DNA of 64,000 bases from Curtobacterium pusillum (GTDB lineage Bacteria; Actinomycetota; Actinomycetes; Actinomycetales; Microbacteriaceae), in contig NZ_VEIY01000003.1 of NCBI RefSeq assembly GCF_007680845.1, positions 124,001 to 188,000 on the forward strand, in the 5' to 3' direction. Made by a program: the position numbers and the translations under genes. The notes under the pieces were generated by a model. That model was given only the letters and a program-made list of their open reading frames with translations. It was not told where the DNA came from and made no database searches. The number at the start of each line of letters is the position of its first letter. Positions within the stretch are counted from its first letter, which is position 1. Positions 35,392-43,467 of the stretch are shown piece by piece.

Positions 35392-36105
35392 CTAGTGCCC
35401 CATCCCGAGGCCACCGTCGACCGGGATGACCGCGCCCGAGATGTACCCGGCACCGTCGCCGGCGAGGAACAGCGTGGCGTCCGCGACGTCGTCCACGGTG
35501 CCGTACCGGGCCGCCGGGATCTGCTTCTTGAACTCGGCCTGCAGCTCCTCGGGCAGCGCCGCCGTCATGTCGGTCTGGATGAACCCGGGAGCGACGACGT
35601 TCGCGGTGATCCCGCGGGACCCGAGCTCCCGCGTGATCGACCGGGCCATGCCGACGAGGGCGGCCTTCGACGACGCGTAGTTGACCTGGCCGACCTGCCC
35701 GTAGGCGCCGACGACGCTCGACATGAGCACGATCCGCCCGAACTTGGCCTTCATCATCCCCTTCGTCACCCGCTTGACGACCCGGAACGTGCCGGTGAGG
35801 TTCGTGTCGATGACGCTCGTGAAGTCCTCCTCCGACATGCGGAGCAGGAGCTGGTCGTTCGTGATGCCGGCGTTCGCGACGAGGACCTCGATCGGCCCGA
35901 GCTCGGCCTCGACCTGCGTGAAGGCGGCGTCGACCGAGGCGCTGTCCGTGATGTCCGCCTGCACCGTGAGCGCGCCCTCGGGGCCGCCCTGGCCGTTCCG
36001 GGACGTGACGGCGACACGGTGTCCGGCGGCGACGAAGCGCTCCGCGAGGGCGTGGCCGATGCCGCGGTTGCCGCCGGTGACGAGGACGGTACGGGGGGTG
36101 CTCAT
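35392..36105 (-). CDS. fabG: 3-oxoacyl-ACP reductase, short-chain dehydrogenase
   Basis: A 237-residue SDR. TGGNRGIG near 11-18 is the NADPH loop, NAG the stabilising motif, SSV the catalytic Ser region and YASSK the catalytic Tyr/Lys. The C-terminus VDGGLGMGH matches FabG/FabG1 of actinobacteria, which reduce 3-oxoacyl-ACP in fatty-acid elongation. No other fatty-acid gene is near, so a different carbonyl substrate is possible. The ATG has CGGAGCG upstream. It is transcribed alone, converging with serB. Confidence 0.88.
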   Translation of the reverse strand: MSTPRTVLVTGGNRGIGHALAERFVAAGHRVAVTSRNGQGGPEGALTVQADITDSASVDAAFTQVEAELGPIEVLVANAGITNDQLLLRMSEEDFTSVIDTNLTGTFRVVKRVTKGMMKAKFGRIVLMSSVVGAYGQVGQVNYASSKAALVGMARSITRELGSRGITANVVAPGFIQTDMTAALPEELQAEFKKQIPAARYGTVDDVADATLFLAGDGAGYISGAVIPVDGGLGMGH

Positions 36106-36271
36106 GGTCGCTCCGTTCGGGGTGGGGGTGCTCGGCGCGCCGGACCGGACCGGGCCGGACACGCCCGGACGAGCGTACCCGAGCCGATACGCGCATCGTG
36201 TCCGCGCGCGGCGGAACCGGCGAGCGGCAGACGGGCTTAGGCTTGTGGTCGGGAAGAGGAAAGAACATCGG

Positions 36272-36691
36272 ATGAAGACGACCCACAGCATCACGTCGCT
36301 CCCGGATTCACCGGAGCAGGACCGGGCGCACCGCCTGTCCCGGTACGTGTGGCAGATGGCCGTCCGTGTCGTGTTCTTCGTCGGCGCCGTCCTGGTGTGG
36401 TCCGTCTGGCACACCTGGCTCGCTGTCATCCCGATCGTGCTCGCCGGGGTCATCCCGTGGGTGGCCGTCGTCATCGCGAACGCCGGCAACCGCGCCGAGA
36501 ACGACATCGTGACGCCCGCCGGCGCGATCCAGCTGTACGACGCGGTCGACCCGCGCCTCCGCGAACAGCAGGAGGACGCCCGCGCCGAGGCGTACCGCGC
36601 CGAGCAGGACCGCCTCCGGGAACAGGCCCAGCACGCGCAAGAGGAGTGGCAGCGCAACGGCGACCGGTCCCGCGTCTGGGGTCGACGCTGA
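36272..36691 (+). CDS. DUF3099-family membrane protein
   Basis: A 139-residue protein with two hydrophobic helices (VVFFVGAVLVWSVW at about 33-47 and VIPIVLAGVIPWVAVVIA at about 53-71) and a highly charged, helical C-terminal tail rich in Glu, Arg and Gln. The opening ITSLPDSPEQDRAHRLSRYV matches DUF3099, a conserved actinobacterial family of unknown function. TAGGCT at 36238 and an AGAGGAAAG ribosome site precede the ATG, so this mRNA has a leader. It starts a three-gene operon with SURF1. Confidence 0.88.
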   Translation: MKTTHSITSLPDSPEQDRAHRLSRYVWQMAVRVVFFVGAVLVWSVWHTWLAVIPIVLAGVIPWVAVVIANAGNRAENDIVTPAGAIQLYDAVDPRLREQQEDARAEAYRAEQDRLREQAQHAQEEWQRNGDRSRVWGRR

Positions 36692-36999
36692 TGGGCGCCA
36701 CGTTCGACCTCTTCACCGAGCCGGGCTCGACGCCCGTGTGCTCGCGCGCCGGGTGCTCGTCGACCGCCTCGTGGCGCGTCAACTGGCGGAACCCCCGCAT
36801 CCACGCCATCGACCGCGTCAAGATCTGGGCCGCGTGCGAAGAGCACCGTGACTTCCTGGCCGACTACCTCCGGTCCCGTTCCTTCCCGGTCCGCGTGACC
36901 GGCATGCACGAGGACGTGGACCGGCTCGACGACGAGCGCGACCCGGCCGACGCCCCGAAGAACGACGTCGGTGTGCGCGCGGCCGGTGAGCGTCGGTGA
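36691..36999 (+). CDS. Small conserved hypothetical protein with Cys/His pairs
   Basis: A 102-residue soluble protein whose ATG shares a base with the stop of the DUF3099 gene (TGATG). CSRAGCSS and ACEEHRDF supply two Cys and a Cys/His pair that could hold a zinc ion. Its place between DUF3099 and SURF1 suggests a link to respiratory assembly, which is inference. I do not recognise the family. Confidence 0.78.
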   Translation: MGATFDLFTEPGSTPVCSRAGCSSTASWRVNWRNPRIHAIDRVKIWAACEEHRDFLADYLRSRSFPVRVTGMHEDVDRLDDERDPADAPKNDVGVRAAGERR

Positions 37000-37967
37000 G
37001 CGACCAGTTCGACCCGAGCACCCGGTACGGCCGGCGGCACGCGCAGAAGATCGCCCGCGCGGCCGCCGCATCGCCCGACCGCGCCGAGCCGGCCGACCGC
37101 GACCCGGACGAGCCCTTCGTCGGCTGGCGCTTCGTCGGCAGCCGTCGGTGGCTCGGCTACTTCGCGATCGCCGTCGCGTTCGCGATCGTCTGCGCCCTGT
37201 TCGGCATGTGGCAGTGGGACCGCCGGAACGAGGCGGTGCGGCAGAACGAACAGGTCTCACAGAACTACGAGCACACCCCCGTCCCCCTCGATGTCGCGCT
37301 GCCGAAGGCCTCGAGCTGGGACGACTCGCAGACCTGGCTCCGGGTCCGGGTCACCGGCCGGTACGACACCGACGACCAGCTCCTCGTCCGCAACCGCGTG
37401 CACAACGGGCAGCCCGGCTTCGAGGTCCTCACACCGCTCGTGACCGCCGACGGCCGGGCGTTCGTCGTCGACCGTGGCTGGGTCCCGACCGGCAACGCCC
37501 AGGACGCCCCCGACCACGTCCCCGCTCCCCCGTCCGGTGAGGTCACCGCGGTCGTCCGGCTCCAGCAGAGCGAACCGCGGATCCCCGGTCGGACGGACCC
37601 GGCGCACACCGACCAGGTGCAGTCGGTCACGCTCTCCGACGTGGCGAACAAGGTCGACACGCCGATCTACACCGACGCGTACGGGCAGCTCGCGTCCGAG
37701 TCGCCGGCCCCGACCGAGGCGCGGCCCCTGGGCTGGGACCGCCCGACCGCCGACACGGGGCTGCACCTCAGCTACTTCATCCAGTGGTTCATGTTCGCGG
37801 CCGGCGGGTTCGGGTTCCTGGCGTACCTGATGGTGCAGGAGTACCGGAACCTCAACCAGGACGACCCCGAGGAGCGCGAGCGCGCCCAGGAGCGCCAACG
37901 CCGCAAGGACGCCAGGCCGAAGACCGACGCGGAGATCGAGGACGAGCTCCTGCGCGCAGGCCGCTGA
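36996..37967 (+). CDS. SURF1-family cytochrome oxidase assembly protein
   Basis: A 323-residue SURF1 protein that helps place haem A into cytochrome c oxidase subunit I. There is a transmembrane helix near 50-72 (YFAIAVAFAIVCALFGMWQW, with the conserved W-Q-W), an extracytoplasmic domain with VTGRYD, FEVLTPLVTADGRAFVVDRGWVP pieces, and a second helix near 263-283 (YFIQWFMFAAGGFGFL). The tail is acidic and Arg rich. The GTG overlaps the previous stop (GTGA). CtaA and CtaB, which make its haem A, are 8-10 kb downstream. Confidence 0.9.
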   Translation: MSDQFDPSTRYGRRHAQKIARAAAASPDRAEPADRDPDEPFVGWRFVGSRRWLGYFAIAVAFAIVCALFGMWQWDRRNEAVRQNEQVSQNYEHTPVPLDVALPKASSWDDSQTWLRVRVTGRYDTDDQLLVRNRVHNGQPGFEVLTPLVTADGRAFVVDRGWVPTGNAQDAPDHVPAPPSGEVTAVVRLQQSEPRIPGRTDPAHTDQVQSVTLSDVANKVDTPIYTDAYGQLASESPAPTEARPLGWDRPTADTGLHLSYFIQWFMFAAGGFGFLAYLMVQEYRNLNQDDPEERERAQERQRRKDARPKTDAEIEDELLRAGR

Positions 37968-37981
37968 CGGACGTCCCCACG

Positions 37982-38029
37982 GACGGACTGGAGGCGCGGT
38001 GCCAGCTGGCACCGCGCCTCCAGTCCGTC
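37982..38029. repeat. Perfect 48-base GGAGGCGCGG palindrome (family 1) between converging genes
   Basis: Each arm is 24 bases with no mismatch: GACGGACTGGAGGCGCGG and so on, meeting at CAG|CTG. Compared with the copy at 10389, CGGGAGG/CCTCCCG has become CTGGAGG/CCTCCAG on both sides, so the change is compensated. It starts 14 bases after the SURF1 stop and can terminate both SURF1 and the ABC-F gene. Confidence 0.9.
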
Positions 38030-38038
38030 GGTATGGTC

Positions 38039-38074
38039 GCGACCAACGCGACCAACGCGACCAACGCGACCAAC
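38039..38074. repeat. Four tandem GCGACCAAC units
   Basis: Four exact 9-base units follow each other and end 4 bases before the stop codon of the ABC-F gene. They are outside the coding sequence. Unit length equals the tandem in the glycosyltransferase at 25.7 kb, but the sequence differs. Confidence 0.9.
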
Positions 38075-38078
38075 CCGA

Positions 38079-39677
38079 CTACGCCAGCTCGATGAGCTCC
38101 GCGTAGTCCTTGTTCCAGTGGTCCTCGGTGCCGTCCGGCAGGAGCAGCACGCGCTCGGGGTTGAGCGCCTCGACCGCACCCGCGTCGTGCGACACGAGCA
38201 CGACCGCACCCTCGTACCCGGCCAGCGCGCCGAGGATCTCCTCACGCGACGCCGGGTCGAGGTTGTTCGTCGGCTCGTCGAGGAGCAGCACGTTCGCGCC
38301 GGACACGACGATCATCGCGAGCGACAACCGGGTCTTCTCGCCGCCGGACAGCACGCCGGCCTTCTTGTAGCCGTCGTCGCCCGTGAACAGGAACGACCCG
38401 AGGACGCGACGGGCCTCGGTCTCGTTCAGCTCGGTCGACGCGGACACCATGTTCTCGATGACGGTCCGGTTGACGTCGATGTTCTCGTGCTCCTGGGCGT
38501 AGTACCCGATGCGCAGGCCGTGCCCGGGCAGGATCTCCCCCGTGTCCGGCTTGTCCGCGCCGGCGAGGATGCGCAGCAGCGTCGTCTTGCCCGCACCGTT
38601 GAAGCCGAGGATGACCACGCGGGACCCGCGGTCGATCGCGAGGTCGACGCCCGCGAAGATCTCGAGCGAGCCGTAGGACTTCGAGAGCCCCTCGGCCATG
38701 AGCGGCGTGCGGCCGCACGGCACCGGCGTCGGGAACCGGAGCTTGGCGACGCGGTCGGCGACGCGCTCGTCCTCGAGGCCGGCGAGGAGCTTGTCGGCAC
38801 GCGCGACCATCTGGTGCGCCGCGGCGGCCTTCGACGCCTTCGCACCGAACCGGGCTGCCTGGTCCTTGAGCGTGGCGGCCTTCTTCTCGGCGTTCGCGCG
38901 TTCCTTGCGACGGCGCTCTTCGTCCGCGGCACGCTGCCGCTGGTAGAGGCGCCAGCCCATGTTGTAGACGTCGATCGACTGGCGGTTGGCGTCGAGGTAG
39001 AAGACGCGGTTGACGACCTCGTCCACGAGCTCGACGTCGTGGGAGATGACGATCACACCGCCCGGGTACGTCTTGAGGTGCTCGCGGAGCCACACGATCG
39101 AGTCGGCGTCGAGGTGGTTCGTCGGCTCGTCGAGGATCATCGTCTCGGCGTCCGAGAACAGGATCCGGGCGAGCTCGATGCGACGGCGCTGACCACCCGA
39201 GAGGGTCTTGAGCTGCTGGTCGAGGATGCGGTCCGGCAGCTTGAGGTTCGACGCGATCGACGCCGCCTCGGCCTCGGCCGCGTAGCCGCCGAGCGCGTTG
39301 AACTGGTCGTCCAGGCGGCTGTACCGACGCATCGCCTTCTCGGCCACCGTGGTGTCCGTGCTGGCCATGTCGAGCGTGGCCTGGCGGATACCCTCGACGA
39401 GCTCGCCGAGCCCACGCGCGTCGAGGATCCGCTTGCGGGCGGTGTCCTCCGGATTCCCCGAGCGGGGGTCCTGCGGCAGGTACCCGATCTCACCGGAGCG
39501 GTCGATCTTGCCGCCGGTGGGCTGGGTCTCGCCCGCGAGGGCCTTCGTCATCGTGGTCTTCCCGGCCCCGTTGCGGCCGACGAGACCGATCTTGTCGCCC
39601 TTCTCGACGCGGAAGGACACGTTCTCCATCAGGAGGCGAGCCCCGACGCGGATCTCGAGGTCGTGCACGGCAAGCAC
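38079..39677 (-). CDS. ABC-F family ATP-binding protein
   Basis: A 532-residue soluble protein with two ABC ATPase domains and no membrane part. Walker A motifs are GRNGAGKTT near 34 and GFNGAGKTT near 353. The two signatures are LSGGQRRRIEL and LSGGEKTRLSL, with DEPTNHLD and DEPTNNLD switch boxes. The 80-residue interdomain linker (about 240-320) is rich in Arg, Lys and Ala, as in ribosome-binding ABC-F factors. The role is probably translational or ribosome-associated; EttA/Uup subclass is not assigned. GTG at 39677 has no clear ribosome site. It diverges from bioY. Confidence 0.9.
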   Translation of the reverse strand: MLAVHDLEIRVGARLLMENVSFRVEKGDKIGLVGRNGAGKTTMTKALAGETQPTGGKIDRSGEIGYLPQDPRSGNPEDTARKRILDARGLGELVEGIRQATLDMASTDTTVAEKAMRRYSRLDDQFNALGGYAAEAEAASIASNLKLPDRILDQQLKTLSGGQRRRIELARILFSDAETMILDEPTNHLDADSIVWLREHLKTYPGGVIVISHDVELVDEVVNRVFYLDANRQSIDVYNMGWRLYQRQRAADEERRRKERANAEKKAATLKDQAARFGAKASKAAAAHQMVARADKLLAGLEDERVADRVAKLRFPTPVPCGRTPLMAEGLSKSYGSLEIFAGVDLAIDRGSRVVILGFNGAGKTTLLRILAGADKPDTGEILPGHGLRIGYYAQEHENIDVNRTVIENMVSASTELNETEARRVLGSFLFTGDDGYKKAGVLSGGEKTRLSLAMIVVSGANVLLLDEPTNNLDPASREEILGALAGYEGAVVLVSHDAGAVEALNPERVLLLPDGTEDHWNKDYAELIELA

Positions 39678-39705
39678 AGCAGACGTCCAATCAGTTGGTG
39701 GGTTT

Positions 39706-39770
39706 GCACAACGACGTGTGCGGGAGGTGCACCGCTACGCTGACGGGACCGATGGTCCTGAAGAGGACCA
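39706..39770 (+). promoter_or_regulatory. bioY promoter, inverted repeat and leader hairpin
   Basis: TACGCT at 39736-39741 is a likely -10. GCACA-N6-TGTGC at 39706-39721 overlaps the expected -35, so it may be an operator. The predicted transcript start, about 39748, is followed by a perfect 7-bp hairpin (TGGTCCT, loop GAAG, AGGACCA) at 39753-39770, then TAGGAGAAT as ribosome site. Which regulator would bind is unknown. Confidence 0.45.
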
Positions 39771-39792
39771 GCAGTCCATTCTAGGAGAATCC

Positions 39793-40392
39793 ATGACGAA
39801 CGCCACCGGGTTCGCTCCCCGCGCAGTCCTCGCCGACCGTCTGCGCACCCACGGCTTGGCCACCGATGCCGCCCTGATCGCCGGCGGAGCGCTGTTCACG
39901 GCCGCGATGGCGCAGCTCGAAGTGCCGATGTGGCCGGTGCCGATCACGGGTCAGACCCTCGCGGTCGTGCTCGTCGGCGCGACCCTCGGGGCTCGCCGCG
40001 GCATGCTGGCGCTGCTGGTCTACGCGGTCGCCGGGCTCGCCGGGGCGCCGTTCTTCGCCGGGTTCTCCGGTGGTCTCGCCTCGCTGACGTCGCCGAGCTT
40101 CGGGTACGTCATCGGGTTCGTCCCGGCCGCCGCCGTCGTCGGGTGGCTGGCGCGCCGCAACTGGGACCGGCACGTGGGGCGGGCGGCCGTGGCGATGCTC
40201 GTCGCCAGCGCGATCCCGTTCGTCACCGGCCTGCCGTACCTGGCGGTCGCGCTCGGGCAGCTCGGCGCGCCGAACGACCTGCAGTCGGTGCTCGCCGCCG
40301 GCCTCTACCCGTTCATCGTGGGTGGCGTCGCGAAGGCGCTCATCGCCGCCGGCATCCTGCCGCTGGCGTGGAAGCTCGTCGGCCGCCGCTGA
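39793..40392 (+). CDS. bioY: Biotin transporter BioY (ECF S component)
   Basis: A 199-residue membrane protein with about six helices. AALIAGGALFTAAMAQLEVP followed by WPVPITGQTLAVVLVGATLG is the BioY signature, with GAPFFAGFSGG and GFVPAAAVVGW further on. It binds biotin; uptake normally needs the EcfA/EcfT (BioM/BioN) module, which is not in this window. The ATG at 39793 has TAGGAG at a good distance. Confidence 0.93.
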   Translation: MTNATGFAPRAVLADRLRTHGLATDAALIAGGALFTAAMAQLEVPMWPVPITGQTLAVVLVGATLGARRGMLALLVYAVAGLAGAPFFAGFSGGLASLTSPSFGYVIGFVPAAAVVGWLARRNWDRHVGRAAVAMLVASAIPFVTGLPYLAVALGQLGAPNDLQSVLAAGLYPFIVGGVAKALIAAGILPLAWKLVGRR

Positions 40393-40402
40393 CCTCCGCG
40401 TC

Positions 40403-40437
40403 GAAGGGCCCCGTACCGTTCCGGTGCGGGGCCCTTC
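40403..40437 (+). terminator. Terminator of bioY
   Basis: GAAGGGCCCCGTACC and GGTGCGGGGCCCTTC form a 15-bp stem (one mismatch) around a GTTCC loop, 11 bases past the stop codon. Confidence 0.8.
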
Positions 40438-40450
40438 CGCGTGCGCGGCG

Positions 40451-40575
40451 CCCGGCGCCGGCCCGCCTGCCGAGCGGGCGCGACTGGCCGCGCGCCGCCC
40501 GCCGAGCGGGCGGAACCGGCCGCCCGGCGCCGCCGAGCGTGACGTATCCTGCCCGCTCGCGCCGGGCGGTGGGGC
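40451..40575. repeat. CGAGCGGGC mosaic repeat (family 2, reverse orientation)
   Basis: Read on the minus strand, the order of blocks matches the 56.4 kb copies: CGAGCGGGCAGGATACGTC, CGCTCGGCGGCG, GGTTCCGCCCGCTCGGCG, then a GC-rich spacer and GCCCGCTCGGCAGG. The part 40451-40496 is a 46-base segment repeated without change at 40622-40667. No gene is supported. Confidence 0.75.
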
Positions 40576-40580
40576 CGCCC

Positions 40581-40681
40581 ACTTCCGGACGGGAGGCGCG
40601 GTGCCAGCTGGCACCGCGCCTCCCGGCGCCGGCCCGCCTGCCGAGCGGGCGCGACTGGCCGCGCGCCTCCCGTCCGGAAGT
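40581..40681. repeat. GGAGGCGCGG palindrome (family 1) split by a family 2 fragment
   Basis: The left arm ACTTCCGGACGGGAGGCGCG (and on to CAG|CTG) is intact from 40581 to 40607. The right arm runs from 40608 to 40625, is broken by a 47-base insert (40626-40672), and resumes as TCCGGAAGT at 40673-40681. CGCGCCTCCCG stands on both sides of the insert (40615-40625 and 40662-40672). It lies 9 bases past the stop of the SUF operon's last gene. Confidence 0.85.
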
Positions 40682-40689
40682 GGTCGCGA

Positions 40690-41019
40690 CTAGATCGAGA
40701 AGCCGAGCGCGCGCATCATCTCGCGCCCGTCGTCGGTGATCCGCTCCGGACCCCACGGCGGCATCCAGACCCAGTTGATCCGGAACGCGTCGACGATGCC
40801 GTCGAGGGCGTTGGCGGTGTCACCCTCGATGACGTCGGTGAGCGGGCAGCCCGCGCTCGTCAGCGTCATGCTGATGACGAGCGCGTTCGCCTCGTCGTCC
40901 ATGGCGAGGTCGTAGATGAGCCCGAGGTCGACGATGTTGACGCCGAGTTCGGGGTCCTGGACCTCCTTCAGGCCTTCGACGACCTCGTCGAACTTCTCCG
41001 GGGAGAGCGCGGCGATCAT
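40690..41019 (-). CDS. SufT/PaaD-like metal-sulfur cluster assembly factor (MIP18/DUF59)
   Basis: A 109-residue DUF59-domain protein. VQDPELGVNIVDLGLIYDLA is the family hallmark, and LTSAGCPLTDVI carries the conserved Cys. Such proteins (SufT, PaaD) help deliver or mature Fe-S clusters. Its ATG shares a base with the sufC stop (TGATG), so it is the last gene of the SUF operon. A family 1 palindrome follows as terminator. Confidence 0.9.
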   Translation of the reverse strand: MIAALSPEKFDEVVEGLKEVQDPELGVNIVDLGLIYDLAMDDEANALVISMTLTSAGCPLTDVIEGDTANALDGIVDAFRINWVWMPPWGPERITDDGREMMRALGFSI

Positions 41020-41792
41020 CAGTTGCCCGCCGCCGCGGCCGCGGCCTGCACGTAGCGGTCGTAGCCCTCGTTCTCGAGGCGCTCGGCGAGCTCGGGGCCA
41101 CCCTGCTCGGCGACCTTGCCCGCGACGAACACGTGCACGAAGTCCGGCTTGATGTAGCGGAGGATGCGCGTGTAGTGCGTGATGAGCAGCACGCCGAGGC
41201 CGGTCGCGGCCTTGGCGCGGTTGACGCCCTCGGACACGATCTTCAGCGCGTCGACGTCGAGGCCGGAGTCGGTCTCGTCGAGGACGGCGAACTTCGGCTT
41301 GAGGAGCTCGAGCTGCATGATCTCGTGGCGCTTCTTCTCGCCGCCGGAGAAGCCCTCGTTGACGTTGCGCTCGGCGAAGGCCGAGTCCATCTTGAGGTCG
41401 GCCATCGACTTGCGGAGGTCCTTGACCCAGGTGCGGAGCGCGGGCGCCTCGCCGTCGATCGCGGTCTTCGCGGTGCGGAGGAAGTTCGACACCGTCACGC
41501 CGGGGATCTCGACCGGGTACTGCATGGCCAGGAACATGCCGGCACGGGCGCGCTCGTCGACGCTCATCGCGAGGACGTCCTGACCGTCGAGAGTGATCGA
41601 GCCACCGACGACGTTGTAGCGGGGGTGCCCGGCGATCGTGTACGCCAGGGTCGACTTGCCGGAGCCGTTCGGCCCCATGATCGCGTGGATCTCGCCCTCG
41701 TTGATCGTGAGGTCGACGCCCTTGAGGATCTCCTTGACACCCTGGTCGGTGTCGATCGAGACCTGCAGGTCGCGGATTTCGAGAGTGGACAT
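41019..41792 (-). CDS. sufC: Fe-S cluster assembly ATPase SufC
   Basis: A 257-residue ABC-type ATPase of the SufBCD scaffold. Walker A is GPNGSGKST near 38-46, the signature is FSGGEKKRHEI and Walker B is FAVLDETDSGLD, with THYTRIL as the switch. It drives the conformational change of SufBCD on which new Fe-S clusters form. The ATG is 62 bases after the ferredoxin stop, the largest gap in the operon. Confidence 0.95.
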   Translation of the reverse strand: MSTLEIRDLQVSIDTDQGVKEILKGVDLTINEGEIHAIMGPNGSGKSTLAYTIAGHPRYNVVGGSITLDGQDVLAMSVDERARAGMFLAMQYPVEIPGVTVSNFLRTAKTAIDGEAPALRTWVKDLRKSMADLKMDSAFAERNVNEGFSGGEKKRHEIMQLELLKPKFAVLDETDSGLDVDALKIVSEGVNRAKAATGLGVLLITHYTRILRYIKPDFVHVFVAGKVAEQGGPELAERLENEGYDRYVQAAAAAAGN

Positions 41793-41854
41793 TGCGTTCC
41801 TTCGGTTGCAGCTGGGGTGCGGCGTCAGCCGCGGGAAGAGTGGAGGGAGCGGTC

Positions 41855-42181
41855 TCAGTCGACCGGGACCGGGTCCTGCACGTCGACGTAGACGTCGCCG
41901 TCGCGGACCTCGACCCGGAAGACCGGTACGGGCTCGTAGGCCGGGAAGTTCTGCGGCTTGCCGGTGGCCAGCGAGAACCGAGACCCGTGGGCCCAGCACT
42001 CGAGGGTGTCGCCCTCGACGAAGCCCTCCGCCAGGGAGATGTCCCCGTGGGTGCAGGTGTCGCCGATGGCGTGCACGGTGCCGGCGGAGTCCTTCACGAT
42101 GGCCACCGCGGTGCCGTCGACCACGGCGCGCATCGGGCTGTCCACCGCGATGTCCGCCTCGGCACAGACCTTCGTCGACAT
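41855..42181 (-). CDS. Rieske-type non-haem ferredoxin
   Basis: A 108-residue soluble Rieske protein. CTHGD and CWAHGSRF provide the two Cys and two His of the 2Fe-2S site (C-x-H and C-x2-H). It lacks a fused oxygenase. Its start shares a base with the sufD stop, so it belongs to the SUF operon and may carry electrons for cluster assembly; a client role is equally possible. Confidence 0.9.
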   Translation of the reverse strand: MSTKVCAEADIAVDSPMRAVVDGTAVAIVKDSAGTVHAIGDTCTHGDISLAEGFVEGDTLECWAHGSRFSLATGKPQNFPAYEPVPVFRVEVRDGDVYVDVQDPVPVD

Positions 42182-43467
42182 CAGGCAGTGGCCTCCGGCT
42201 GACCGGCGCCCGACTCGGCCGGCGCGGCGATCACCGAGCGGCCTTCGGCGAGCTCCTGCTCGACCGCGGCGATGAGGCGTTCCTCGAGCTCGGGCGCGCC
42301 GATCTTCTGGATCACCTCGACGAGGAACCCGAGCACGACGAGACGACGTGCTTCTTCCTCGGGGACACCGCGCGACTGCAGGTAGAACAGCTGCTCGTCA
42401 TCGAAGCGACCGGTCGCACTCGCGTGGCCGGCGCCCTCGATGTTGCCCGTCTCGATCTCGAGGTTCGGGATGCTGTCCGCGCGGGTGCCGTCGGTGAGCA
42501 CGAGGTTGCGGTTCTGCTCGTACGAGTCCGTGCCGTCGCCGGTCCGGCCGATGAGCACGTCGCCGATCCAGACCGTGTGGGCGCCCTGCCCCTGGAGCGC
42601 GCCCTTGTAGTTGACCCGACCGCGCGTGTTCGGCGCGTCGTGGTTCACGTAGACCTGCTGCTCGATGTACTGACCGGCGTCGGCGAAGTACACGCCGTAC
42701 ATCTCGGTGTCGGCGCCCTGCGCACCGAGGTGCGTCGACGGGTTGACCCGGATGACGTCGCCGCCGAGCGAGACCACGACGTGCTTGAGGAAGGCGTCGC
42801 GGCCGACCTCGGCGAAGTGCGTCGAGACGTGCACCGCGTCGTCGTCCCAGTCCTGCAGGCTGACCACCGTGAGGCGGGCGCCGTCGCGGACGACGATCTC
42901 GACGTTCTCGCTGAGGAGCGCCGAGCCGCGGTTGTCGAGCACGACGATGCCCTGCGCGTGCGCCTCGGCCGTGATGACCGTGTGCGCGGCGCGCGGCTGC
43001 GTCCCGAAGTCGGACCGGGTGATCGTGATGGACTCGTACGCCTCGGTCGCCTTCACGGTGACCGCCAGCACGGCGTCACGCGCGGACCAGGCGGCAGCGG
43101 CAGCGCGGTCCTCGGGGAGCCCGGCCGTGCCGACGCGGGGGTCGTCGCTCCGGCCCCACTCGACGTCGGCACCGTCGGTCTGGCGGGCGAGGAACGGGTA
43201 GGCGGATCCGTCGAGTCCGCCGGCCAGGAGGGGCTGAAGCTTCGCGAGCGGTGCGAACTTCCAGTTGACCTCCCGGCCGGTGACGGTCGGGAAGGCCGCG
43301 ACGTCACCGGACTGGAACCGCTCGGAGCGGGTCTGGACCGGGATCTTCTTGTCGGGGGCGTCCCAGCCGCCGTCGGAGTGGGCTCCGGCGCCGTGCTGCT
43401 CGCCGCCCTGTGCGGCTGCCGCGGGCTGGATCGGCTGGTCGATGTGAGGAGGGGTGGTGCTGGACAT
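42181..43467 (-). CDS. sufD: Fe-S cluster assembly protein SufD
   Basis: A 428-residue right-handed beta-helix protein, partner of SufB in the SufBC2D scaffold. The HATGRFDDEQLFYLQSRGVP stretch near the C-terminus is the SufBD signature (here beginning ASATGRFDDEQLFYL). The N-terminal 30 residues are a Gln/Ala-rich extension. The ATG is directly next to the sufB stop. Confidence 0.94.
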   Translation of the reverse strand: MSSTTPPHIDQPIQPAAAAQGGEQHGAGAHSDGGWDAPDKKIPVQTRSERFQSGDVAAFPTVTGREVNWKFAPLAKLQPLLAGGLDGSAYPFLARQTDGADVEWGRSDDPRVGTAGLPEDRAAAAAWSARDAVLAVTVKATEAYESITITRSDFGTQPRAAHTVITAEAHAQGIVVLDNRGSALLSENVEIVVRDGARLTVVSLQDWDDDAVHVSTHFAEVGRDAFLKHVVVSLGGDVIRVNPSTHLGAQGADTEMYGVYFADAGQYIEQQVYVNHDAPNTRGRVNYKGALQGQGAHTVWIGDVLIGRTGDGTDSYEQNRNLVLTDGTRADSIPNLEIETGNIEGAGHASATGRFDDEQLFYLQSRGVPEEEARRLVVLGFLVEVIQKIGAPELEERLIAAVEQELAEGRSVIAAPAESGAGQPEATA

